From Pseudomonas versuta (GTDB lineage Bacteria; Pseudomonadota; Gammaproteobacteria; Pseudomonadales; Pseudomonadaceae), in NCBI RefSeq assembly GCF_001294575.1, contig NZ_CP012676.1, positions 3,362,001 through 3,426,000 on the forward strand: a DNA stretch of 64,000 nucleotides, in the 5' to 3' direction. Positions 31,056-40,319 of this stretch are shown piece after piece (the stretch's first letter is position 1; the number at the start of each line of letters is the position of its first letter). A program made the position numbers and the translations under genes. Below the pieces are notes generated by a model. It was not told the DNA's origin. It was given only the letters and a program-made list of their open reading frames with translations, and searched no databases.

Positions 31056-31865
31056 TCAGGCAGGCTTCACCCGCTCCGAAGGCCGCCGCACACCCGCCAC
31101 TATCTTGTCCACGGCCTTGGTGGCTGCAACCATGCCAAAAGTGGCCGTCACCATCATCACCGCGCCAAATCCCCCGGCACAATCAAGCTTGACCCCGTCC
31201 CCGACAAAGCTTTTCTGCAGGCAAATGCTGCCGTCAGGTTTTGGATAACGCAGTTGCTCGGTCGAAAACACGCACGGCACGCTGTAATGACGGGTCATGG
31301 TGCGCGAGAAGCCATAATCGCGGCGCAAGGTCGATCGCACTTTTGAAGCCAGCGGATCATTAAAGGTACGGTTCAAATCGCACACCTGAATCAGCGTCGG
31401 GTCAATCTGCCCGCCCGCACCACCGGTGGTGATGATCTGGATCTTGCGCCGCTTGCACCAGGCAATCAGTGCCGCCTTGGCATTCACGCTGTCGATACAG
31501 TCGATCACGCAATCAATATTGGGGGTGATGTACTCGGCCATGGTTTCGCGGGTCACGAAGTCCGCGACCTCATGCACCGTGCAGTCAGGATTGATCTGGC
31601 GCAGACGCTCGGCCATCACTTCGACCTTGTCCCGACCTATGGTTGAGCTCAAGGCATGTAACTGGCGATTGCTGTTACTGACGCAAACGTCATCCAGGTC
31701 AAACAGCGAAATCTCGCCCACACCGCAGCGGGCAATGGCTTCTGCCGCCCACGACCCGACGCCGCCCACGCCGACGATTGCCACATGCGCCGCACGCAGC
31801 CGCTCCAGGCCTTCTATGCCATATAACCGGGCAACGCCGGCAAACCGCGGATCTTCTGTACTCAT
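31056..31865 (-). CDS. tcdA: tRNA threonylcarbamoyladenosine dehydratase TcdA (CsdL)
   Basis: E1-like enzyme that uses ATP to cyclise t6A37 to ct6A in ANN-decoding tRNAs. It is 269 aa: the adenylation Rossmann motif GVGGVGS is at 32-38, with CVIDCIDSVNAKAALIAWC and TTGGAGGQIDPT following. A C-terminal hydrophobic segment (GAVMMVTATFGMVAATK) is typical of TcdA. The start at 31865 (MSTEDPRF) is preferred: AGGGTG lies 7 nt upstream of it but abuts the alternative ATG at 31871. It is convergent with csdAE, its sulfur-relay partners. Confidence 0.95.
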   Translation of the reverse strand: MSTEDPRFAGVARLYGIEGLERLRAAHVAIVGVGGVGSWAAEAIARCGVGEISLFDLDDVCVSNSNRQLHALSSTIGRDKVEVMAERLRQINPDCTVHEVADFVTRETMAEYITPNIDCVIDCIDSVNAKAALIAWCKRRKIQIITTGGAGGQIDPTLIQVCDLNRTFNDPLASKVRSTLRRDYGFSRTMTRHYSVPCVFSTEQLRYPKPDGSICLQKSFVGDGVKLDCAGGFGAVMMVTATFGMVAATKAVDKIVAGVRRPSERVKPA

Positions 31866-32140
31866 GACCATCACCCTAAAACCGGCGCGCATTATAGGGG
31901 GATGACCTGTGGTTTTGTATCTTTCCTGGAGGCGATGCGACCAAGCCTGCTTTAATAACCTTTGGAACAACTAGATAAGAGCTACAAGTATTAAAGAAAG
32001 AACTTAAACAGGCAGTCGCTGCCAAACGCCGGACCTGATTCCGTGCGCTATACGGTAGGTCAGAGCGCAGTGTAGGATGCGCGCCGCTTGGTCTCTGCCG
32101 AACGATCTTCGTTCCACTCCCTTTGGAACCCGAAAAAGTT

Positions 32141-34732
32141 ATGTCATCGCGTAAATTTGGACTCAACCTGGTGGTGGTGCTGGCCATCGCCGCTCTGTTC
32201 ACCGGCTTTTGGGCGCTGATCAATCGCCCGGTCTCTGCGCCCAACTGGCCCGAGCAAATCTCCGGTTTTTCGTACTCGCCGTTCCAGCAAGGCCAGTACC
32301 CGCAGAAAGACCAGTACCCGACCGACGATGAAATGCGTCGCGATCTGGAGATCATGAGCAAGCTGACCGACAACATCCGGACTTACTCGGTTGACGGCAC
32401 CCTGGGCGATATTCCCAAGCTGGCGGAAGAATTCGGTTTGCGGGTCACCATCGGGATCTGGATCAGCCCGGACCTTGAGCGCAATGAGCGCGAAATCCAG
32501 AAGGCCATCGAACTGGCCAATAATTCGCGCAGCGTAGTGCGGGTTGTGGTGGGTAACGAAGCCCTGTTCCGTGAAGAGATCACCCCGGAAGACTTGATCG
32601 TGTTGCTGGACCGGGTGCGGGCTGCCGTCAAGGTTCCGGTCACCACCTCCGAGCAGTGGCACATCTGGGAGAAATACCCGCAGCTGGCCAAGCACGTCGA
32701 CCTGATCGCTGCGCACATTTTGCCGTACTGGGAATTCATCCCCGTGGACAAAGCCGGCCAATTCGTACTGGACCGTGCCCGCGACCTGAAAAAAATGTTC
32801 CCGAAAAAACCGCTGCTGCTTTCGGAGGTTGGCTGGCCGAGCAACGGCCGCATGCGCGGTGGCGCCGATGCCACCCCGGCAGACCAGGCCATTTACCTGC
32901 GCACATTGGTAAATACCCTGAACCGTCGCGGCTACAACTACTTTGTGATCGAAGCCTTCGACCAACCGTGGAAAGCCAGCGATGAAGGTTCGGTAGGGGC
33001 GTACTGGGGCGTGTACAACGCTGCGCGCCAGCAAAAATTCAACTTTGAAGGCCCGGTCGTCGCCATCCCGCAGTGGCGGGTACTGGCAATTGGTTCAGTG
33101 GTCATGGGCTTGCTGTCGCTGGCGTTGTTGCTGATCGACGGGTCCGCCCTGCGTCAGCGCGGCCGCACCTTCCTGACCTTTACCGCGTTTCTGTGCGGGT
33201 CGGTGCTGGTGTGGATCGGTTACGACTACAGCCAGCAATACAGCACCTGGTTCAGTCTGACCGTGGGCATCCTGCTCGGGTTAGGAGCATTCGGGGTGTT
33301 TATCGTCCTGCTGACCGAAGCCCATGAACTGGCCGAGGCCGTATGGATTCGCAAGCGGCGGCGCGAATTTCTGCCGGTTGAAAACGAAGACGCCTACCGG
33401 CCAAAAGTTTCGATCCACGTGCCGTGCTACAACGAGCCGCCGGAGATGGTCAAGCAGACCCTCGATGCGCTGGCGAACCTGGACTACCCGGACTTCGAAG
33501 TGTTGATTATCGACAACAACACCAAGGACCCGGCGGTCTGGGAGCCGGTACGCGACTACTGTGCAACGCTTGGCCCGCGCTTCAAGTTCTTCCACGTTGC
33601 CCCGCTGGCCGGCTTCAAGGGTGGCGCGCTGAACTACCTGATCCCGCACACCGCGCCGGATGCCGAAGTGATTGCCGTGATCGACTCCGATTACTGTGTT
33701 GATCGCAACTGGCTCAAACACATGGTGCCGCACTTTGCCGATCCGAAAATCGCCATCGTGCAATCGCCCCAGGACTACCGCGACCAGAACGAAAGCACCT
33801 TCAAAAAACTCTGCTACTCGGAGTACAAGGGCTTTTTCCATATCGGCATGGTCACCCGCAATGACCGCGACGCGATCATTCAGCATGGCACCATGACCAT
33901 GACCCGGCGTTCCGTGCTCGAAGAGCTTGGCTGGGCAGACTGGTGTATCTGTGAAGATGCCGAATTGGGTCTGCGCGTGTTCGAAAAAGGGTATTCCGCT
34001 GCCTATTCCCACAATAGCTACGGCAAAGGGCTGATGCCCGACACCTTTATTGACTTCAAGAAACAGCGCTTCCGCTGGGCCTACGGTGCGATTCAGATTA
34101 TCAAGCGTCACGCCTCCAGCCTGTTGCGCGGCAAAGATACGCAATTGACCCGTGGCCAGCGTTATCACTTCCTCGCGGGCTGGTTGCCGTGGGTAGCCGA
34201 CGGCATGAACATCTTCTTCACCGTGGGCGCCCTGCTGTGGTCAGCGGCGATGATCATTGTGCCGACGCGGGTTGACCCGCCGCTGCTGATTTTCGCCATC
34301 CCGCCATTGGCCCTGTTTGTGTTCAAGGTAGGCAAGATCATCTTCCTGTACCGCCGCGCCGTGGGGGTCAACCTCAAGGACGCGTTTGCCGCGGCCCTGG
34401 CAGGTCTGGCCCTGTCCCATACCATCGCCAAAGCGGTGCTGTACGGATTTTTCACCACCAGCATTCCGTTTTTCCGCACCCCGAAAAACGCCGACAATCA
34501 CGGATTCTGGGTCGCCATCTCGGAAGCCCGTGAAGAGGTGTTCATCATGCTGCTGCTCTGGGGCGCTGCACTGGGGATTTTCCTGGTCCAGGGCCTGCCG
34601 AGTAACGACATGCGCTTCTGGGTGGTCATGCTGCTGGTGCAATCGCTGCCGTATCTGGCGGCGCTGGTCATGGCCTTCTTGTCTTCTCTGCCAAAACCGG
34701 TTGAAGCGCCAGAAGAGCAACCAGCGGCATAA
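32141..34732 (+). CDS. ndvB: NdvB-type beta-(1,3)-glucosyltransferase (GH17 + GT2)
   Basis: Membrane glucan synthase related to P. aeruginosa NdvB, which makes periplasmic cyclic beta-(1,3)-glucans linked to biofilm antibiotic tolerance. It is 863 aa. One N-terminal membrane anchor precedes a GH17 domain (about 35-320) with both hallmark glutamates, Glu140 in VVGNEAL and Glu229 in LLSEVGWPSNG. Then come two membrane helices (about 310-410), a GT2 domain from about 422 (VSIHVPCYNEPP, VIDSDYCVD near 511, CEDAELG near 603, QRFRW near 640) and C-terminal membrane helices. An in-frame TTG at 32123 is less likely than ATG 32141. Synteny with dapE-rlmA matches the P. aeruginosa ndvB locus. Confidence 0.9.
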   Translation: MSSRKFGLNLVVVLAIAALFTGFWALINRPVSAPNWPEQISGFSYSPFQQGQYPQKDQYPTDDEMRRDLEIMSKLTDNIRTYSVDGTLGDIPKLAEEFGLRVTIGIWISPDLERNEREIQKAIELANNSRSVVRVVVGNEALFREEITPEDLIVLLDRVRAAVKVPVTTSEQWHIWEKYPQLAKHVDLIAAHILPYWEFIPVDKAGQFVLDRARDLKKMFPKKPLLLSEVGWPSNGRMRGGADATPADQAIYLRTLVNTLNRRGYNYFVIEAFDQPWKASDEGSVGAYWGVYNAARQQKFNFEGPVVAIPQWRVLAIGSVVMGLLSLALLLIDGSALRQRGRTFLTFTAFLCGSVLVWIGYDYSQQYSTWFSLTVGILLGLGAFGVFIVLLTEAHELAEAVWIRKRRREFLPVENEDAYRPKVSIHVPCYNEPPEMVKQTLDALANLDYPDFEVLIIDNNTKDPAVWEPVRDYCATLGPRFKFFHVAPLAGFKGGALNYLIPHTAPDAEVIAVIDSDYCVDRNWLKHMVPHFADPKIAIVQSPQDYRDQNESTFKKLCYSEYKGFFHIGMVTRNDRDAIIQHGTMTMTRRSVLEELGWADWCICEDAELGLRVFEKGYSAAYSHNSYGKGLMPDTFIDFKKQRFRWAYGAIQIIKRHASSLLRGKDTQLTRGQRYHFLAGWLPWVADGMNIFFTVGALLWSAAMIIVPTRVDPPLLIFAIPPLALFVFKVGKIIFLYRRAVGVNLKDAFAAALAGLALSHTIAKAVLYGFFTTSIPFFRTPKNADNHGFWVAISEAREEVFIMLLLWGAALGIFLVQGLPSNDMRFWVVMLLVQSLPYLAALVMAFLSSLPKPVEAPEEQPAA

Positions 34733-34747
34733 ATTCACCGCAACCAC

Positions 34748-34777
34748 TAAACGGCGGCCTCTGGTCGCCGTTTTGCT
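34748..34777 (+). terminator. Intrinsic terminator of ndvB
   Basis: AAACGGCGGC and the complementary GTCGCCGTTT (one G-T pair) form a stem ending in TTTTGCTTT, right after the ndvB stop and upstream of dapE. Confidence 0.65.
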
Positions 34778-34841
34778 TTAAGATATCCGCCCTTTTGTGC
34801 CTTGCCCGCCTCTATACGCGCCCAGCCTCGGAGTTCACACC

Positions 34842-35993
34842 ATGACGGCCCACGCCGACCTTTCGCCGACCCTGCAACTTGCCTGCGATTTGATCCGTCG
34901 CCCTTCCGTGACCCCGATCGACGCCGATTGCCAGAAGCTGATGATGCAGCGCCTGGGCGATGCCGGCTTCAAGCTCGAACCCATGCGCATCGAAGACGTA
35001 GACAATTTCTGGGCCACCCACGGTAACCACGAAGGCCCGGTGCTGTGCTTCGCCGGCCATACCGACGTGGTCCCCACCGGCCCGGTACACGCCTGGCAAA
35101 ACGACCCGTTCGACGCGCTGATCGATGAACACGGGATGCTCTGCGGCCGTGGCGCCGCTGATATGAAAGGCAGCCTGGCAGCCATGCTGGTCGCCGCCGA
35201 ACGCTTCGTCGTCGACTACCCGGACCACAAGGGTTCGGTCGCATTCCTGATCACCAGTGACGAAGAAGGCCCGGCCCATCACGGCACCAAAGCCGTGATT
35301 GAGCGCTTCAGGGAGCGTAATGAGCGTCTGGACTGGTGCATCGTCGGCGAACCGTCGAGCACCACCCTGGTCGGCGACGTGGTTAAAAACGGCCGTCGCG
35401 GTTCGCTGGGCGCCAAGCTCACCGTTCGCGGGGTGCAAGGTCATGTGGCCTACCCGCATCTGGCCAAAAACCCGATTCACCTGGCCGTTCCCGCACTGAC
35501 CGAACTGGCCGCCGAACATTGGGATAACGGCAACGCCTTCTTCCCGCCGACCAGCTTCCAGATCTCCAACCTGAACTCCGGCACCGGCGCGACCAACGTT
35601 ATCCCCGGCGACCTGGTTGCGGTGTTCAACTTCCGGTTCTCCACCGAGTCCACGGTTGAAGGCCTGCAACAGCGGGTTGCTGACATCCTCGACAAGCACG
35701 GCCTGGACTGGCACATCGATTGGGCCCTGTCCGGCCTGCCGTTCCTGACCGAGCCGGGCGCGCTGCTGGACGCAGTGTCGTCAAGCATCAAGCAGGTCAC
35801 CGGCCGCGAGACCAAAGCCTCCACCAGCGGCGGCACCTCGGACGGGCGCTTTATCGCGACCCTGGGTACGCAAGTGGTTGAGCTGGGCCCGGTCAACGCG
35901 ACCATTCACCAGGTCAACGAGCGGGTTCTGGCCAGCGATCTCGACGTGCTGACCGAAATCTACTACCAGACCCTGATCAAGTTGCTCGCCTGA
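34842..35993 (+). CDS. dapE: Succinyl-diaminopimelate desuccinylase
   Basis: Di-zinc M20 hydrolase that makes LL-diaminopimelate. It is 383 aa: metal ligands in FAGHTDVVP (His73, Asp75), [11 protein letters not shown], and the Glu pair in [10 protein letters not shown]; the dimerisation domain contains [10 protein letters not shown], and [10 protein letters not shown] is near the end. Start ATG 34842 ([11 protein letters not shown]) is used because the 15 upstream in-frame codons overlap the promoter region. It shares one base with rlmA (TGATG). Confidence 0.96.
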   Translation: MTAHADLSPTLQLACDLIRRPSVTPIDADCQKLMMQRLGDAGFKLEPMRIEDVDNFWATHGNHEGPVLCFAGHTDVVPTGPVHAWQNDPFDALIDEHGMLCGRGAADMKGSLAAMLVAAERFVVDYPDHKGSVAFLITSDEEGPAHHGTKAVIERFRERNERLDWCIVGEPSSTTLVGDVVKNGRRGSLGAKLTVRGVQGHVAYPHLAKNPIHLAVPALTELAAEHWDNGNAFFPPTSFQISNLNSGTGATNVIPGDLVAVFNFRFSTESTVEGLQQRVADILDKHGLDWHIDWALSGLPFLTEPGALLDAVSSSIKQVTGRETKASTSGGTSDGRFIATLGTQVVELGPVNATIHQVNERVLASDLDVLTEIYYQTLIKLLA

Positions 35994-36802
35994 TGCTTGC
36001 CTGCCCTATCTGCTCGCAGCCGCTCAGCGCGGTCGACAATGGCGTGGCCTGCCCGGCGGGCCATCGTTTTGATCGCGCCCGCCAGGGTTACCTGAACCTG
36101 CTGCCCGTACAGCACAAAAACAGCCGCGACCCGGGTGACAACCAGGCCATGGTTGAAGCCCGTCGCGACTTTCTCAACGCAGGTCATTACGCTCCTGTGG
36201 CCAAACGTCTGGCCGAACTGGCCGCCGAGCGGGCACCACAGCGCTGGCTCGACATCGGTTGCGGCGAGGGTTACTACACCGCGCAAATCGCCGAGGCCCT
36301 GCCCAACGCCGACGGCTACGCGCTGGACATCTCCCGCGAAGCCGTCAAGCGTGCCTGCAAACGCAACCCGCAACTGATCTGGTTGATCGCCAGCATGGCC
36401 CGGGTGCCATTGGCGGACGCCAGCTGCCAGTTTCTGGCCAGCGTGTTCAGCCCGCTGGACTGGCTCGAAGCCAGGCGCCTGCTCAGCCCGGGCGGCGGCT
36501 TGATGCGCGTAGGACCAACCCGCGGGCACCTGATGGAATTGCGTGAGCGGCTGTACGACGAAGTACGCGACTATGCCGACGACAAACACCTGGCGCTGGT
36601 ACCTGAAGGCATGCAGTTGCAACACAGTGAGACCCTGGAGTTCGTGCTCAGTTTGAGTGAACCCCGGGACCGCGCCAACTTGCTGGCCATGACCCCCCAT
36701 GGCTGGCGTGCCAGTGCCGAGCGTCGGGCCCAGGTCATCGAGCACCCCGAGCCTTTAGTGGTCACGGTGTCGATGCGCTACGATTACTTCGTTCTTCAAT
36801 AA
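35993..36802 (+). CDS. rlmA: 23S rRNA (guanine-N1)-methyltransferase RlmA
   Basis: Methylates G745 of 23S rRNA (E. coli numbering). It is 269 aa with an N-terminal zinc-binding knuckle (Cys4, Cys7, Cys20, His24) followed by a class I SAM fold with LDIGCGEGYYTAQIA at about 86-100. The acceptor loop contains FSPLDWLEARRLLSPGG. Its ATG overlaps the dapE stop. The type I (Gram-negative, G745) assignment is from family knowledge. Confidence 0.9.
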   Translation: MLACPICSQPLSAVDNGVACPAGHRFDRARQGYLNLLPVQHKNSRDPGDNQAMVEARRDFLNAGHYAPVAKRLAELAAERAPQRWLDIGCGEGYYTAQIAEALPNADGYALDISREAVKRACKRNPQLIWLIASMARVPLADASCQFLASVFSPLDWLEARRLLSPGGGLMRVGPTRGHLMELRERLYDEVRDYADDKHLALVPEGMQLQHSETLEFVLSLSEPRDRANLLAMTPHGWRASAERRAQVIEHPEPLVVTVSMRYDYFVLQ

Positions 36803-36812
36803 CCCACTTTAC

Positions 36813-36836
36813 GGCCAGGGGCACACGCCCCTGGCC
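36813..36836 (+). terminator. Perfect hairpin downstream of rlmA
   Basis: GGCCAGGGGC (36813-36822) and GCCCCTGGCC (36827-36836) pair perfectly around ACAC, 10 nt after the rlmA stop. No T-run follows on either side, so it may be a factor-assisted terminator or an mRNA 3'-end stabiliser. Confidence 0.45.
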
Positions 36837-36882
36837 CGACTAATCCGCGAATGGATTTTTCAGATACGCAGTGAGGACATCC

Positions 36883-37263
36883 ATGCGCCAGCCCGATATT
36901 GAGATTTACCTGAAAGAAGCTAAATCCGGTCATGAACACGTCGTTAAATGGCTTTCCGAGGCCCTGGGCCCCTGCACCCCCTGGGTGAAGAAAGGCCAGG
37001 TGTGGAAATGCACCGCCGGCGATATACCTGTGACCTGGATGCCAAATGCCGTCGGCAAATGGAACAGCCTGTTCCTGGACAGCGATAAAACCCCGTGGGA
37101 CGACGACATTGCCTGCGCTCAGGCTGCTTTCAAAGCGCTGAACGTGGAAGTGCGTTGCGCACCGGGTACGTGGGAAGAAGAACAGGGTGAAGCTGACGCT
37201 GATCGCTGGATTCGTATCAGCGAAGACGGTCAGGAAGAAATCACCTGGAAAACCGGGGCCTGA
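36883..37263 (+). CDS. Conserved hypothetical protein, 126 aa
   Basis: I do not recognise a function. The predicted product is acidic and soluble, with no signal peptide or membrane segment. It is Trp-rich for its size (KWLSEALGPCTPW, VWKCTAGDIPVTWMP, KWNSLFLD, WEEEQGEADADRW), and ends in RISEDGQEEITWK. The start at 36883 (MRQPDIEIYLKE) is chosen because GAGGA lies 5-6 nt upstream; a GTG four codons earlier overlaps that site. A gene of this kind follows rlmA in P. aeruginosa as well, before the cold-shock gene, so it is conserved in the genus. Confidence 0.8.
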   Translation: MRQPDIEIYLKEAKSGHEHVVKWLSEALGPCTPWVKKGQVWKCTAGDIPVTWMPNAVGKWNSLFLDSDKTPWDDDIACAQAAFKALNVEVRCAPGTWEEEQGEADADRWIRISEDGQEEITWKTGA

Positions 37264-37285
37264 TAGAGCGAAAGCGCTGAATCCA

Positions 37286-37326
37286 TGTGGGAGCCGGCTT
37301 GCATCACAGGCAAGCCGGCTCCCACA
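37286..37326. repeat. REP element (GGCTTGC..GCAAGCC)
   Basis: TGTGGGAGCCGGCTTGC and GCAAGCCGGCTCCCACA are perfect inverted copies separated by a few bases. They lie between the convergent 126-aa gene and the cold-shock gene. Confidence 0.85.
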
Positions 37327-37354
37327 GGTTCTTCATCAGCCAGCGGGCCCGTTG

Positions 37355-37564
37355 TTAAAGCCCCACGACATCCTCAGCCTGCAAGCCCTTGTCACCCTTG
37401 ATCTGGGTGTATTCGACCTGTTGTCCCTCTGCCAGAGAGCGATGACCTTCGCCGCGAATGGCACGGTAATGCACGAACACATCGGCGCCATCAGCGCACT
37501 GAATAAAACCGTAGCCTTTGGCGTCATTGAACCATTTCACATTGCCTGTTACGCGCGTACTCAT
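37355..37564 (-). CDS. Cold-shock domain protein (Csp family)
   Basis: Single-stranded nucleic-acid-binding OB-fold protein, 69 aa. RNP1 is KGYGFI (16-21) and RNP2 is VFVHY (29-33); the VKWFND opening is intact. It resembles the CspD-like protein found after rlmA in P. aeruginosa rather than CapB. The ribosome-binding site AAAGGGGGAAGG is strong. The mRNA has a long leader with a large inverted repeat (separate entry), common for csp genes controlled after transcription. Confidence 0.93.
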   Translation of the reverse strand: MSTRVTGNVKWFNDAKGYGFIQCADGADVFVHYRAIRGEGHRSLAEGQQVEYTQIKGDKGLQAEDVVGL

Positions 37565-37614
37565 GAATCCTTCCCCCTTTTATTATTGATCGGGCTCTAC
37601 AATCAGCCCTTTGA

Positions 37615-37673
37615 GATCTTTCGCTCGAACTTAGCTTTTGCAGACTGGGTCTTACGCAGCATGGCGAAAGATC
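37615..37673 (-). promoter_or_regulatory. Structured 5' leader of the cold-shock gene
   Basis: GATCTTTCGC (37615-37624) and GCGAAAGATC (37664-37673) are a perfect 10-bp inverted repeat with a 39-nt loop. The distal arm lies at the predicted transcript 5' end. The loop contains a 19-codon ATG-initiated frame (minus strand, from 37662) with no clear ribosome-binding site. A long-range stem in a csp leader suggests an RNA switch of cspA type; this is inference. Confidence 0.5.
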
Positions 37674-37677
37674 CCCG

Positions 37678-37705
37678 AGTATAAGTCAGCCAAAAAAACA
37701 CTCAA
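37678..37705 (-). promoter_or_regulatory. Predicted sigma-70 promoter of the cold-shock gene
   Basis: Minus strand: TTGAGT (37705-37700), 16-nt spacer, TATACT (37683-37678). This predicts a start near 37671 and a leader of about 107 nt. The rest of the gap to plsB (37706-37803) shows an AAACACTCGTTTA palindrome-like segment but no gene. Confidence 0.55.
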
Positions 37706-37803
37706 TCAATATTAGTTCGCTGCTTTTTTGCCGATTTTCCAGAGATACGGCACACTACCGGCACGAGTAAACACTCGTTTAAATCCACTAACGCAGAAGC
37801 CGT

Positions 37804-40311
37804 ATGACCCGCTCTCCATTCCGTCGTCTTGTATTTGGCGCGCTGCGTCGCTTGCTGTACCTGTGGGTGCGGTCGGAGACGATCAATCAGTCCTCTTTAT
37901 CACTGAATCTGGATCGCAGCCGGCCGGTGTTCTACGTCCTGCAATCGCCCTCACTGACCGAATTGGCAGTTATCGACGCCGAATGCACCAAGGCCGGCCT
38001 GCCACGGCCGGTGCTACCGGTAGCCGTGGGCGAAATGATTGAGCCCGAGGCATTCTTTTACCTGACCCCCGAGCCCGACTGGCTGGGACGTCAGGACAAG
38101 CGTGGGGCACCGCCTGCGCTGACCCGTCTGGTAGACGCCTTGACCCTGAACCCGGCCGAAGATGCGCAAATCATCCCGGTCAGCGTGTTCTGGGGCCAGT
38201 CACCCGACAGCGAGTCCAGCCCCTGGAAATTGCTGTTTGCCGACAGTTGGGCGGTCACCGGGCGCCTGCGCCGCATGCTGCGCATTCTTATTTTGGGCCG
38301 AAAAACCCGCGTGCAGTTTTCCGCACCGATTCACCTGCGCGAGCTGATTGACCTCAACAAAGGCCACGAGCGCACAGTGCGCATGGCTCAACGCATTTTG
38401 CGGGTGCACTTTCGCAACCTCAAAACCGCCACCATCGGCCCCGACCTGTCTCACCGGCGTAATCTGGTGAAAGGCCTGGTCAAGGAACCGTCTGTACGCC
38501 AGGCGATCCTGGATGAAGCCGAGCGCGAGAATATCTCCCCGGAAAAAGCCAAAGCCCAGGCACTGCGCTACGCCAACGAAATCGCTTCGGATTACACCTA
38601 CACGGCGATCCGCTTTTTTGAAGTGATATTGAGCTGGTTCTGGAACAAGATTTACGACGGGGTCAAGATCCACGACCTCGAGGGCGTGCAGAACGTCGCT
38701 CAAGGTCATGAAATCGTCTACGTGCCCTGCCACCGTCATATCGACTACCTGCTGCTGTCCTACCTGCTGTTTCGCAACGGTCTGACCCCGCCGCATATCG
38801 CCGCCGGGATCAATCTGAATATGCCGTTGATGGGCCGCCTGCTGCGCCGTGGCGGGGCATTCTTCATGCGCCGCACGTTCAAGGGCAACCCGCTGTACAC
38901 CTCGGTGTTCAACGAGTACATGCACACCCTGTTCACCAAAGGCTTCCCGGTCGAGTATTTCGTCGAAGGCGGTCGCTCGCGCACCGGGCGCATGCTGCAA
39001 CCAAAAACCGGAATGCTGGCCATCACCGTACGCAGTTTCTTGCGTTCATCGCGTATGCCGATCGTCTTTGTACCGGTGTATATCGGTTACGAACGTGTGC
39101 TCGAAGGCCGGACCTACCTCGGCGAACTGCGCGGGGCGAGCAAGAAAAAAGAGTCCATTTTCGACATCTTCAAAGTGATCGGCGCCCTCAAGAAACAAAA
39201 ATTCGGCCAGGTGGCGGTCAATTTCGGCGAACCGATCAAACTTGCCGAGTTTCTGGACGGTGAACAGCCGGGTTGGCGTCAGCAGGAACTGGCCCCGCTG
39301 TACCGGCCTGAGTGGTTGCACGCGACCACTAATCGCCTGGGAGAGAAAGTCGCCCGGCACCTGAACGAAGCCGCGGCCATCAACCCGGTCAACCTGGTGG
39401 CACTGGTGCTCCTGTCCACCAGCAAACTGGCGCTGGATGACCGGGCAATGGCCCGCGTGCTGGACCTGTACCTGGCCCTGCTGCGCCGGGTGCCCTACTC
39501 ATCGCACACCACCTTGCCCGAGGGTGACGGTCGAGCGCTGATCGAACACGTAAAAAGCATGGACCTGCTCTCCGAGCAAAGCGATGCGCTGGGCAAGGTG
39601 CTGTATCTGGATGAGCAAAACGCCGTCCTGATGACCTACTATCGCAACAATGTGCTGCATATTTTTGCGTTGCCGGCATTACTGGCCAGCTTCTTCCAAA
39701 GCGCCTCGCGCATGACCCGCGAGCAAATCCTGCGCTACACCCACGCCCTGTATCCGTACCTGCAGTCGGAGCTGTTCATTCGCTGGTCCGAGGATGAGCT
39801 GGAGGGTGTGGTGGACCAATGGCTTGAAGCCTTTGTCGAACAGGGTTTGCTGCGCTTTGAAAACGATGTGTACCTGCGCCCTGCCCCGAGTTCACGGCAT
39901 TTTGTATTGCTGACGCTGCTGTCCAGAAGCATTGCGCAAACCCTGCAGCGCTTCTACATGGCCATCTCGCTGCTGCTTAACAGCGGCCAGAACACCTTGA
40001 GCGCCGAAGAGCTGGAAGACCTGTGCACCATGATGGCCCAGCGCCTGTCGATCCTGCACGGGCTCAATGCCCCGGAGTTCTTCGACAAGAGCCTGTTCCG
40101 CCACTTTATCCAGACGCTGCTCGAAGAAGACGTCTTGCGCCGCGACGCCAACGGCAAGCTGAGCTATCACGAACTGCTCGGCGAACTGGCCGAAGGTGCT
40201 GCCAAACGTGTATTGCCCGCCGAAATCCGCCTGTCGATCCGTCAGGTGGCCTTGCATCGTGCCGAAGATGCAGCGGATGACACGCCGCTGTCTTTGGAAA
40301 AACCCTCTTAA
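37804..40311 (+). CDS. plsB: Glycerol-3-phosphate acyltransferase PlsB (altered HX4D motif)
   Basis: Inner-membrane enzyme that acylates sn-glycerol-3-phosphate, the first step of phospholipid synthesis. It is 835 aa with the family blocks II-IV intact: [25 protein letters not shown] and [12 protein letters not shown]. Block I, however, reads [13 protein letters not shown] (His310, Arg311, His312, Ile313, Asp314). The family norm is HRSH(I/M)DYLLLSY, that is His-X4-Asp, so one residue (the Ser) is missing between the catalytic His and Asp, with the frame kept. The rest of the protein is uninterrupted. It is either a real one-codon deletion that may cripple activity (PlsX/PlsY could compensate) or a sequence error. 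It stands alone between two gaps. Confidence 0.93.
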   Translation: MTRSPFRRLVFGALRRLLYLWVRSETINQSSLSLNLDRSRPVFYVLQSPSLTELAVIDAECTKAGLPRPVLPVAVGEMIEPEAFFYLTPEPDWLGRQDKRGAPPALTRLVDALTLNPAEDAQIIPVSVFWGQSPDSESSPWKLLFADSWAVTGRLRRMLRILILGRKTRVQFSAPIHLRELIDLNKGHERTVRMAQRILRVHFRNLKTATIGPDLSHRRNLVKGLVKEPSVRQAILDEAERENISPEKAKAQALRYANEIASDYTYTAIRFFEVILSWFWNKIYDGVKIHDLEGVQNVAQGHEIVYVPCHRHIDYLLLSYLLFRNGLTPPHIAAGINLNMPLMGRLLRRGGAFFMRRTFKGNPLYTSVFNEYMHTLFTKGFPVEYFVEGGRSRTGRMLQPKTGMLAITVRSFLRSSRMPIVFVPVYIGYERVLEGRTYLGELRGASKKKESIFDIFKVIGALKKQKFGQVAVNFGEPIKLAEFLDGEQPGWRQQELAPLYRPEWLHATTNRLGEKVARHLNEAAAINPVNLVALVLLSTSKLALDDRAMARVLDLYLALLRRVPYSSHTTLPEGDGRALIEHVKSMDLLSEQSDALGKVLYLDEQNAVLMTYYRNNVLHIFALPALLASFFQSASRMTREQILRYTHALYPYLQSELFIRWSEDELEGVVDQWLEAFVEQGLLRFENDVYLRPAPSSRHFVLLTLLSRSIAQTLQRFYMAISLLLNSGQNTLSAEELEDLCTMMAQRLSILHGLNAPEFFDKSLFRHFIQTLLEEDVLRRDANGKLSYHELLGELAEGAAKRVLPAEIRLSIRQVALHRAEDAADDTPLSLEKPS

Positions 40312-40319
40312 TAAGTAAA

